From Pseudoroseicyclus tamaricis (GTDB lineage: Bacteria; Pseudomonadota; Alphaproteobacteria; Rhodobacterales; Rhodobacteraceae), in contig NZ_JAAFYS010000001.1 of assembly GCF_012070395.1 (NCBI RefSeq), forward strand, positions 536,001-600,000: a DNA stretch of 64,000 nucleotides, read 5' to 3'. Below the pieces are notes generated by a model. The model was given only the letters and a program-made list of their open reading frames with translations, was not told the DNA's origin and made no database searches. Below are positions 1-7,651 of the stretch, one piece after another. How positions within the stretch are numbered: position 1 is the stretch's first letter; every line of letters starts with the position of its first letter. The translations under genes were made by a program, and so were the position numbers.

Positions 1-63
1 GCCGTGAGCAGTCCTCTTTTCATATCCAGTCTTCCTCTCTTCCTATCGTGTTTGCTGAAAAAA

Positions 64-1158
64 TCACCCGGCCGCGGCGGTGCCGCCGAGCGGAACGAAA
101 TCGTGGCCGTAGCCAAAGTAGCCGGGCCCGACGAGCGCCAGGCCCTCCGGCGTGCGCCATTGAGGATCGGCGGGCAGGCCGATCAGCTCGACGGCGAGAC
201 CGAAGCGCAGCTGCTCGGTGGTCACCGGCAGGCCGACATCCGCGTCGAGCGCGCAGATGAGATCCGGCGTGCTGGCGCGCACGGTGCCGGCATCGTCCGT
301 CAGCACCAGCATCTCGTTCTGGAACTCAACGGCGAAGACCTGCCCGGCATCCTCGTCGGAGCCGCGGATCGTCGCCTTGCCGCGCGCGAAGCCGCCGACG
401 GTGCGGCGCTCGATATCGACGATCCGGCCGCGGATGAGCCGCTGGCCGCCGCAGGCCTCGCAGAGGGCCGGGCCGGGATGGCGCATGGCGCGTCGCTCCG
501 CCGCGATGATCTCGCCCACGCGCTTGATGAGGGAGATCGTGCCGCGCAGCATCGCGGTCTTCATCACGCGCCCGTCCATCGGGTAGGTGGCGATCAGCGC
601 CGCGCCGCCCATGTCCACCGCCGCGGAGCGCGCGAGGCGCTCCGTCCAGTGGTTGTCGATGGTGCCGAAGACGGCGGTGTTGCCCTTGTCGTCGGCAAGG
701 ACGATCGGGCTGGCCTTCACCCCGTGCAGGGTGAAGCTGACCATCTGGAGTTCGGGGAAAGCCCGCCCCATGCCGTCGCCGTCGATCAGCGGCAGGCCCG
801 TCGCCGCGGCCACGGCGAACGGGATGGTGGAATTCAACCCGCCCGCCTCGGCACAGATGAGCGCGCCGACCTTGCGGCCGAGCACGCTTTCGAGCCCGCG
901 CAGGGCCTCCAGCGCCTCGCCGCCGGCGGGGAGCTTCTCGATCATCACGGTCGGCGCGCCCATCATCGCCACGGGCACGCAGAGCGTGTCGTCGTCGATC
1001 TCGTCGGCATCGACGACCTCGACATTGCCGTAGGTGGCGAGCGCCTCCTTGGCCATGACCTTCCCGATGTAGGGATCGCCCCCGCCCCCGGTGCCGAGGA
1101 AGGCGCCGCCGAGCGCGATGGCGTCCAGATCGTCGGGAGTCACGGTGAAGCTGCTCAT
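64..1158 (-). CDS. DUF917 family protein (second of a tandem pair)
   Basis: A 364-aa cytoplasmic protein with no signal peptide or membrane segment. The N-terminus carries the glycine-rich GGAFLGTGGGGDPYIGK signature near residues 17-33, followed by the DGDGMGRAFPELQM segment in the middle, both hallmarks of DUF917. The family often sits beside hydantoinase/oxoprolinase HyuA proteins, as here. Some members are named S-methyl-thiohydantoin desulfurase, which would suit thiohydantoin or hydantoin breakdown; that link is family knowledge, not proven for this gene. Its ATG overlaps the stop of the upstream DUF917 paralog by 4 bp, so it is translationally coupled. It is clearly paralogous to that neighbour but diverged. 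Family call is firm, substrate unknown. Confidence 0.9.
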   Translation of the reverse strand: MSSFTVTPDDLDAIALGGAFLGTGGGGDPYIGKVMAKEALATYGNVEVVDADEIDDDTLCVPVAMMGAPTVMIEKLPAGGEALEALRGLESVLGRKVGALICAEAGGLNSTIPFAVAAATGLPLIDGDGMGRAFPELQMVSFTLHGVKASPIVLADDKGNTAVFGTIDNHWTERLARSAAVDMGGAALIATYPMDGRVMKTAMLRGTISLIKRVGEIIAAERRAMRHPGPALCEACGGQRLIRGRIVDIERRTVGGFARGKATIRGSDEDAGQVFAVEFQNEMLVLTDDAGTVRASTPDLICALDADVGLPVTTEQLRFGLAVELIGLPADPQWRTPEGLALVGPGYFGYGHDFVPLGGTAAAG

Positions 1159-2273
1159 GCCGCTTCCTCCTCTTCGGCAAGGGGTCGATAGGTGATCTCG
1201 GGGAAGCCGAAGGCCTTCGGGCCCACGACCTCTAGCGCCTGCGGCGACCGCAGCAGGGGGTGGCAGGGCAGGGCGACGATGGCGACACGCTGGCCGTAGC
1301 GCAGCATCTCGGTGGTGATGGCCTCGCCGGTGTCGACGTCGAGCACGAGGATCAGGTCGGGCACGCAGACCTCGACCTCGCCCTCGCGGCGGAAGACGAG
1401 GTTCTCGTTCTGGATGACGACGGAGCCCTGCACGCCGTGATCCTTGTCGATGCCCGAGAGCATGGCCTCGCCGACGACGAAGCCGCCCCGGAGGTGGCGC
1501 TTGAGATCGGTGATCTTGCCGGAGAACATCCGGCGGCCATTTTCCTTGCGGCAGATGGCGTCGATGGGGTCGTCATGGGCGCGCTGGGCGTCACGCACCG
1601 CCCGGCCGAGCGCGATGGCTTGCGTGTAGGTGCCGGGGATCGCCGTCCTGCGCACGAACTCCGCCCGCATGGGCGCCGAGGCGAGCACCGCCCCGCCGCC
1701 GAGCGCCACGACGCAGGCGCGTGCCATGCGCTCATGCGCCAGCTCCGTTTCCGCGTGGTGGAAGAGGATGACGTTGCCATGCGTGTCGGACATCGCCGAG
1801 GGCGTGGAGGTATGGCCGTAGATGGAGAAGGTGGTCATCTGCATCTCGGGGAAGGCGCGGCCCATGCCGTCGCCGTCGAGCACCGGCAGCTTGGCGAGGG
1901 CCGCGACGTTCAGGGGCTCCATGGCGTTTGAGCCGCCGATCTCCTCGCAGACGATGGCGTCGACCGTCATCTCCAGATGCGCCTCGAGCGCCCGCAGGCA
2001 GCGCAGGCCTTCCTGCCCCTCCTTGATGCGCTCGATCCCGACGACCGGCGCGCCGATGCCGCCGAGCGACAGGCAGAGGGCGTCCGGGTCGATCTTGTCG
2101 AGCGGCAGGATGGTCATCGCGTGGCCCTCCGCCATCAGCTGGCGGGCGCGGAGCTTGCCGATGTAGGGGTTGCCGCCACCGCCGGTGCCGAGGATGCCCG
2201 AGCCGATCTCCAGCGCCTCGAGATCGTCGAGCGTCAGGTGCCAGAGGTCGGCGGGATCGTAGGGAAGGCTCAT
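1155..2273 (-). CDS. DUF917 family protein (first of a tandem pair)
   Basis: A 372-aa paralog of the following gene, with the same GSGILGTGGGGNPYIGK N-terminal signature and the DGDGMGRAFPEMQM segment. The start was placed at the ATG that overlaps the hyuA stop by 4 bp; the open frame continues upstream but only as antisense-like, Arg/Gly-rich sequence inside hyuA. It is cytoplasmic, with no membrane segments. Two DUF917 proteins side by side may form a heteromer or act on successive intermediates; this is inference. The HyuA neighbour and the ABC transporter upstream point to uptake and ring opening of a small cyclic amide-like compound. Confidence 0.9.
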   Translation of the reverse strand: MSLPYDPADLWHLTLDDLEALEIGSGILGTGGGGNPYIGKLRARQLMAEGHAMTILPLDKIDPDALCLSLGGIGAPVVGIERIKEGQEGLRCLRALEAHLEMTVDAIVCEEIGGSNAMEPLNVAALAKLPVLDGDGMGRAFPEMQMTTFSIYGHTSTPSAMSDTHGNVILFHHAETELAHERMARACVVALGGGAVLASAPMRAEFVRRTAIPGTYTQAIALGRAVRDAQRAHDDPIDAICRKENGRRMFSGKITDLKRHLRGGFVVGEAMLSGIDKDHGVQGSVVIQNENLVFRREGEVEVCVPDLILVLDVDTGEAITTEMLRYGQRVAIVALPCHPLLRSPQALEVVGPKAFGFPEITYRPLAEEEEAA

Positions 2274-3826
2274 TCCATCCCCCCCATCTCGCCCACCACC
2301 TTGACGTGGATGCGGGTGGCGTTGCCCGGCAGGTAGGCGAGCGGCACGTCCTCGCGCTCGATCACCTGGATGGTCTCGGCCAGCGCACCGGCGGCGATGG
2401 CAGCGGCGGTCGCCTCCTCCTCGGCCTCCTTCAGGCACTCCTCGCGGGTGACCTTCTCGAGCGTGTAGACCCGGTCGACCTCGCCGGAGATCTGCGCGAT
2501 GGCGGCGCCGACGGCGTTGGCGACGGCGAAGTTCTCCGGGCGGATGACCTCCAGATCGCCGAGCGTCTCTGGCATCAGGATCGAGCCGCCGCCGACGGCG
2601 ATGACCGGGATCGGCTCGGGCGAGACGCGGCTGCGCTCGACGGCGGCTTCCAGCATCTCGCCGATGCGGGCCATGGCGGCGTCGACCATGGCGGGATCGA
2701 GGCCGGAGACCTTGGCCTTGTCCCCCACGTCGGCCTTGCCGGCCGCCACGGCGACATCCGTCGCCGTCAGGGTGCTGCCGCCGAAGACGAGCGCCTCGGT
2801 CGAGATGCGGTAGCCGGTGGACTGGGGGCCGACCCTGGTGCCGCCATCGGCCTCCCTGACCAGCGATCCGCCGCCGAGGCCGATAGAGAAGACATCGGGC
2901 ATGCGGAAGTTGGTGCGCACGCCGCCCACGTCGACAACCGTCGCCGCCTGGCGCGGGAAGCCGAGGTGCAGGGCGCCCACGTCGGTCGTGGTGCCGCCGA
3001 TATCGACGACGATGGCCTCGGACTTGCCGGTCAGAAAGGCGGCGCCGCGCATCGAGTTCGTCGGGCCGGAGGCAAAGGTCAGGACGGGGAAGTTCTTCAC
3101 CTTCTCTGCCGCCATCAGCGTGCCGTCGTTCTGCGTCAGGTAGAAGGGGCAGTGCAGGCCGCTCTCGGACAGGGCGCTCTCGAAGGCCGAGACCGTCTTG
3201 TTCGCCAGCGGAAGGAGCGCCGCGTTCATGATCGCCGCGCTTTCCCGCTCCAGCAGCCCGAGGCGGCCGATGTCAGTCGACAGCACGATCGGCAGGCCGG
3301 GGCAGTGCTGCTGGAGAATCTCGGCGGCCTTCTTCTCCATGTCCGCGTTGATCGGGCCGAAGACGCAGGTGATCGCCGCCGCCTTGAGATCGTTGGCGCG
3401 GATTTCGCCGGCGATCCGCTCCAGCTCCGCCTCGTCGAGGGGGGACAGGACGCGACCGTCGAACTCGTAGCCGCCGCGGATCATGTAGCCGTGGTCGCCG
3501 AGGACGAACTTGAGATCCTCGGGCCAGTCGACGGCGGGCGGCAGGCAGGCCGTGGCCGGCAGGCAGAGCCGGATGGCGGCGACGTTGGACAGCTGGCGCC
3601 GCTCGATCACCGCGTTGGTGAAATGGGTCGTGCCGATCATGACCTTGCTCACGGCGGAGCGGTCGATCCCGGCCTCTTCGAGCACGGCTTCCAGCGCGGC
3701 CTTCACCCCGGAGGTCACATCCTCGGTGGTGGCGGCCTTGACCCCGGCCAGCACCTTGCGGCCTTCCATCACGACGGCATCGGTATTGGTGCCGCCCACG
3801 TCAATTCCCAAACGATATGTGCTCAT
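2270..3826 (-). CDS. Hydantoinase/oxoprolinase family protein (HyuA-like)
   Basis: A 518-aa protein beginning MSTYRLGIDVGGTNTDAVVM, the phosphate-1 loop of the acetate/sugar kinase-Hsc70-actin fold used by HyuA and 5-oxoprolinase A subunits. A second ATPase-type motif, VVDIGGTTTDVGAL, lies near residues 275-288. Family members hydrolyse cyclic amides in an ATP-dependent way. It is shorter than classical HyuA (roughly 680-700 aa) and matches the short form commonly paired with DUF917. No HyuB subunit is encoded in the window, so the DUF917 proteins may replace it functionally (inference). Its ATG overlaps the transporter ATPase stop by 4 bp and its stop overlaps the next ATG by 4 bp. Confidence 0.9.
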   Translation of the reverse strand: MSTYRLGIDVGGTNTDAVVMEGRKVLAGVKAATTEDVTSGVKAALEAVLEEAGIDRSAVSKVMIGTTHFTNAVIERRQLSNVAAIRLCLPATACLPPAVDWPEDLKFVLGDHGYMIRGGYEFDGRVLSPLDEAELERIAGEIRANDLKAAAITCVFGPINADMEKKAAEILQQHCPGLPIVLSTDIGRLGLLERESAAIMNAALLPLANKTVSAFESALSESGLHCPFYLTQNDGTLMAAEKVKNFPVLTFASGPTNSMRGAAFLTGKSEAIVVDIGGTTTDVGALHLGFPRQAATVVDVGGVRTNFRMPDVFSIGLGGGSLVREADGGTRVGPQSTGYRISTEALVFGGSTLTATDVAVAAGKADVGDKAKVSGLDPAMVDAAMARIGEMLEAAVERSRVSPEPIPVIAVGGGSILMPETLGDLEVIRPENFAVANAVGAAIAQISGEVDRVYTLEKVTREECLKEAEEEATAAAIAAGALAETIQVIEREDVPLAYLPGNATRIHVKVVGEMGGME

Positions 3827-5493
3827 GCGTCCTCTTCGGCCAGGGTCGTCGTGGGGACGAGGAACGCGGCGCGCTCTTCCTCCGTCACGGTGGGTTTCAG
3901 CGCCTCTTCGGCCTCGGTCAGAACCGGGATCGCGGCGATCAGCGCTCGGGTATAGGCGTGGCTCGGCGCGGCGAAGACCTCTGCAGGCGTGCCCTGCTCG
4001 ACGATCTCGCCCCGGAGCATGATGGCGATGCGGGAGCAGAAATTCCGCATCAGCGACAGGTCGTGGCTGATGATCACGTAAGTGAGGCCAAGCTCGGCGC
4101 GCAGGTGCAACAGCAGGTCGATGACGGTCTTCTGGACGCTCACGTCGAGCGCCGAGGTCGGCTCGTCTAGGATCAGCACCTTCGGCTCCGCCGCGAGGGC
4201 CCGGGCGATGGAGACGCGCTGCTTCTGCCCGCCCGACAATTCGTGGGGGTACTTGCCGAGGTAGCTCTCGGGCAGTTTCACCAGCGACATGAGCTCCGTC
4301 ATCCGGGCGCTGGCGGCGGCCCTGTCCATGCCGATATGGCCAAGCGGCACAGCCAGCGTCTGTGCGACGGTGCGCTTGGGGTTCAGCGAAGTGCCGGGGT
4401 TCTGGTAGACGATCTGCGTCAGCCGCCGGCCGGGGCTGGAGGGCGCGCGCACCACCTCGCCCTCCGTCACGTCCAGCAGGCCCATCAGCATCCGCGCGAC
4501 CGTGGTCTTGCCCGAACCGCTTTCGCCCGCGATGCCGAAGATCTCGCCCTCGGGCACGTCGAAGGTGACGCCGCTGACAGCGCGGTGGCCCTCGCCGCGC
4601 GCCCAGATCCCGCCGGAGCGGTAGACCTTGGAGACATCGCGCATGGCGAGCACCGGCGCGGCATCGCTGACCGGCTGGTTCTCCACCCTGTCGCCGTAGA
4701 GCGGCGGCACGGCGGCCATGAGCGCGCGGGTATAGGCATCGCGCGGCGCGCCGAAGACTTCGGCCAGCGGCCCCTGCTCGACGATCTCACCCTTGTTCAT
4801 CACCAGAACCCGGTCGGCGGTCTGGCGCACGACACCGAGGTTGTGGGTGATCATGAGAAGGGACAGTCCTTCCTCGTCGACCAACCCGTTGATCAGCTTG
4901 AGGATCTCGGCCTGCGTCGTCACGTCGAGCGCCGTTCCCGGCTCGTCGGCGATGAGCAGGCGCGGCTTGTGCAAGAGCGCGAGGGCGATCAGCACCCGCT
5001 GGCGCATGCCGCCCGACAATTCATGCGGCCAGGCATCGAACACGCGATCGGCATCGGCGAGCTGCACGCGGCGCAACGTCTCGAAGATCCGCCGCTTGCG
5101 ATCCTGCGCGCCGGAGGGCCTGCCGATCCGCCGGTCGGCGAAGCGCAGGATATCGTCGAGATGCTTGCCGATCCGGAACACCGGATTGAACGAGGACAGG
5201 GGGTCTTGCATGATGATCGACATGTCGGAGCCCTTGAGCCGCTCGCGCTCGGCCGGGGGCAGGGCCAGCAGGTCCAGCCCGTCGAAGGCGATGCGGCCGC
5301 CCTCGATCGTGGCATTCTCGGGCAGCGTGCCCATGATCGCCTTGGAGGTGACGGACTTGCCCGACCCGGTCTCGCCGATCAGCGAGACGCGCTCGCCCTT
5401 GGCGATGGAGAAGGACACCCCGTGCAGCACCTGCGCGGTCCGCCCGTAGCCGGTGAAGGAGATCGACAGGTCGCGCACATCGAGCAGGGCCAT
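3823..5493 (-). CDS. Fused dipeptide/oligopeptide-type ABC transporter ATPase (DppD-DppF fusion)
   Basis: A 556-aa protein with two complete nucleotide-binding domains. The first has Walker A GETGSGKS near residues 40-47, the LSGGMRQR signature and Walker B LLIADEPGTALD. The second has GESGSGKT near residue 333, LSGGQKQR and LILDEPTSALD. Each half is followed by the oligopeptide-binding C-terminal extension typical of DppD/DppF. It energises the two permeases encoded directly upstream. There is a 3-bp gap to dppC and a 4-bp overlap with hyuA. The substrate-binding protein of this transporter is not in the window; it may lie beyond the left edge or elsewhere. Confidence 0.95.
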   Translation of the reverse strand: MALLDVRDLSISFTGYGRTAQVLHGVSFSIAKGERVSLIGETGSGKSVTSKAIMGTLPENATIEGGRIAFDGLDLLALPPAERERLKGSDMSIIMQDPLSSFNPVFRIGKHLDDILRFADRRIGRPSGAQDRKRRIFETLRRVQLADADRVFDAWPHELSGGMRQRVLIALALLHKPRLLIADEPGTALDVTTQAEILKLINGLVDEEGLSLLMITHNLGVVRQTADRVLVMNKGEIVEQGPLAEVFGAPRDAYTRALMAAVPPLYGDRVENQPVSDAAPVLAMRDVSKVYRSGGIWARGEGHRAVSGVTFDVPEGEIFGIAGESGSGKTTVARMLMGLLDVTEGEVVRAPSSPGRRLTQIVYQNPGTSLNPKRTVAQTLAVPLGHIGMDRAAASARMTELMSLVKLPESYLGKYPHELSGGQKQRVSIARALAAEPKVLILDEPTSALDVSVQKTVIDLLLHLRAELGLTYVIISHDLSLMRNFCSRIAIMLRGEIVEQGTPAEVFAAPSHAYTRALIAAIPVLTEAEEALKPTVTEEERAAFLVPTTTLAEEDA

Positions 5494-5496
5494 GGC

Positions 5497-6420
5497 TCAG
5501 GTCTCCACGTCGAACATGTCGCGCAGCCCGTCGCCCAGAAGGTTGAAGCCGAGCGTCGCGTAGAAGATGGCGAAGCCGGGGGCGAGCACCTCCCACCACA
5601 TCTCGGGCACGAATTGCCGGCCATCGGCGACCATCGAGCCGAGATCGGGCGTGGGGGGCTTCACCCCGAAGCCGAGGAAGGACAGCGTCGCGCCGAAGAG
5701 GATGACGAAGGCCGCGTCCAGCGTCGTCTTCACCGAGATGACGGAGATGCAGTTGGGCAGGATTTCGCGCCAGAGGATGTGCAGGTGCGAGGCCCCGGCG
5801 AGGCGCGCGGCCTCGATGTAATCCTCCGACACGATCGAGCGGGTGACCCGGTAGATGAGCCGGGCATGCCATGTCCACCAGAGCAGGGTGATGGCGATCA
5901 TGGCGTTGGTGAGGTTCGGCTCCAGCACGTTGCCGATGGCCAGCGCCATGACCAGCGGCGGCATGGCGAGCATCACGTTGGTGAAGCCGGCGATCAGCCG
6001 CTCCGTCCAGCCGCCGAAATAGCCGGCCGCCATGCCGAGCGCCGAGCCGACCGGGACAGAGATGCCGAGGACGCCGATCACGAGCAGGAGCGAGACGCGA
6101 AAGCCGAAGACCGTGCGCGAGAAGATGTCGCGGCCGGCCTTGTCGGTGCCCATCCAGTTGTCCGCCGAGGGCGGCATGTGCCGGTTGCGGAAGTCGACGA
6201 CCGCCCCGACGTGATCGGGGTGGGTGGCGATGAGCGGCGCGAAGAGCGCAACGAGGATCACCGAGGCGACGATGAAGGCGCCGACCAGCGCCGCCGGGTT
6301 CCGCGAGAAGCGGAACCACGTCATGTAGCCGGCGCTCAGGGGAGGGGCGTCCGAGTCGAGCGGAAGACCGGTTTCGATATCCGCCTCGGCGGCGGTCTGG
6401 GGGAGGTTCTTTGCACTCAT
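5497..6420 (-). CDS. Dipeptide/oligopeptide-type ABC transporter permease (DppC-like)
   Basis: A 307-aa inner-membrane protein. A hydrophilic N-terminal tail of about 35 residues precedes the first membrane helix, as is usual for DppC/OppC. The BPD_transp_1 EAA-like segment EAARLAGASHLHILWREILPN is present near the C-terminal third. The start is the ATG overlapping the dppB stop by 4 bp; the open frame extends further upstream only as antisense to dppB. It pairs with the DppB-like permease as a heterodimer. The substrate could be a peptide, an opine or, given the downstream genes, a hydantoin-like compound. Confidence 0.93.
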   Translation of the reverse strand: MSAKNLPQTAAEADIETGLPLDSDAPPLSAGYMTWFRFSRNPAALVGAFIVASVILVALFAPLIATHPDHVGAVVDFRNRHMPPSADNWMGTDKAGRDIFSRTVFGFRVSLLLVIGVLGISVPVGSALGMAAGYFGGWTERLIAGFTNVMLAMPPLVMALAIGNVLEPNLTNAMIAITLLWWTWHARLIYRVTRSIVSEDYIEAARLAGASHLHILWREILPNCISVISVKTTLDAAFVILFGATLSFLGFGVKPPTPDLGSMVADGRQFVPEMWWEVLAPGFAIFYATLGFNLLGDGLRDMFDVET

Positions 6421-7448
6421 GCGGCGGCCCGGCGGCGTTGACGTGGATCTATGACGCTGAGCACGACGTCGATCACGAGGTTGGCGACGATGAAGAACAG
6501 CCCGGAGATGAGCACCACGGCCATCAGGGCGTTGAGGTCCTTCTGCAGGATCGCGGTCAGCCCGTAGCTGGCGAAGCCGCCCCATCCGAAGACCATTTCG
6601 ACGACGAAGGCGTTGCCGATGAGCGAGGCGAATTCGAGCCCCATGATCGTCAGCGGCGCGACGGAGGAGAGCTTGAGCAGGTAGCGGAAGACGATCACCC
6701 GGTCGGGCACGCCGAAGCTGCGCAGGGTCAGCACGTGATCCTTGCGCTGGTTCTCGATCATCGCCGAGCGGGTGATGCGCGTCACCTGACCGATGCCCGA
6801 CATGGCCAGCGCCAGCGCGGGGAAGGCGAGATGCTGCAGCGCATCGAGGAAGACATCCGCCCGGCCGTGGACGATGCTGTCGATCAGCAGAAGGCCGGTC
6901 GGCCCGTCGGGCGGCGAGAGCCGGTAATCGACGCGCCCGAGGATCGGCCAGTCGGGGAAGAAGTTCGCCGCCAGAAGCTGCAGCCCGATGGCGAAGAGGA
7001 ACGACGGGATCGTCACGCCGATCAGAGAGAAGAGCCGGCCGCTGTTGTCGATCCACCGGTCGCGGTGGCGGGCGGTGAGAACGCCGAGCGGGATGGCGAT
7101 GATGACCATCAGGAAGACCGTCACCAGCACCAGTTCCAGTGTCGCGGGCAGGAAATCGGCGATGTCGCTGAGGACGGGCCGGCCCGAGGTGATCGAGCGG
7201 CCGAGGTCGCCCTGCAGCGCGCGGCCCATGTAGGCGACGTATTGCGTGAGGATCGGCTCATCGAGCCCCATCTCGAGCCGGAGTTCCGCGACCTGCTCCT
7301 GCGTGGCGGAGGGGCCGAGGGCCATGCGCGCCGGGTCTCCCGGCACCACGCGGGCGAGGAGGAAGATCATCAGCGACAGGACGAGCAGCACCATGATGAA
7401 GCCGGCCAGACGGGCCAGGATCGGCTCAATGAAGCTCAGAAATCGCAT
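6417..7448 (-). CDS. Dipeptide/oligopeptide-type ABC transporter permease (DppB-like)
   Basis: A 343-aa permease starting MRFLSFIEPILARLAGFIMV, with a first membrane helix at about residues 10-32, a long periplasmic loop and the typical DppB sequence DPARMALGPSATQEQ. The EAA-type loop near LRSFGVPDRVIVFRYLL contacts the ATPase. A longer frame extends to 7616, but its extra 56 residues are soluble, Gly/Pro-rich and unlike the family, so the internal ATG at 7448 is preferred. It is the first gene of the minus-strand operon, about 200 bp downstream of the LAL regulator. Confidence 0.93.
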   Translation of the reverse strand: MRFLSFIEPILARLAGFIMVLLVLSLMIFLLARVVPGDPARMALGPSATQEQVAELRLEMGLDEPILTQYVAYMGRALQGDLGRSITSGRPVLSDIADFLPATLELVLVTVFLMVIIAIPLGVLTARHRDRWIDNSGRLFSLIGVTIPSFLFAIGLQLLAANFFPDWPILGRVDYRLSPPDGPTGLLLIDSIVHGRADVFLDALQHLAFPALALAMSGIGQVTRITRSAMIENQRKDHVLTLRSFGVPDRVIVFRYLLKLSSVAPLTIMGLEFASLIGNAFVVEMVFGWGGFASYGLTAILQKDLNALMAVVLISGLFFIVANLVIDVVLSVIDPRQRRRAAA

Positions 7449-7651
7449 CTGCCCGTCGGTCCCCCAAAGGCCGCCCGGTCGGGCCGCCTCATAGCCTCGC
7501 CCCCACCCCGGGGCTCGGTCGCTTGCACCTTGGGTCAAGCCTGCGACGGGGCCGGCGCAGCTGACAATGATCCCGAGGTCTAGGTTTTGGGCGGATTGGT
7601 CGAGGGTGGCTGCCACGCCGTTGTTACAAAGGGCGCCGCGCGGGCGGGGGG

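Noticed and set aside
4243-6441. A 732-codon plus-strand frame
   Set aside because: Antisense to the ABC ATPase and DppC-like permease; composition is Arg/Gly/His-rich noise.
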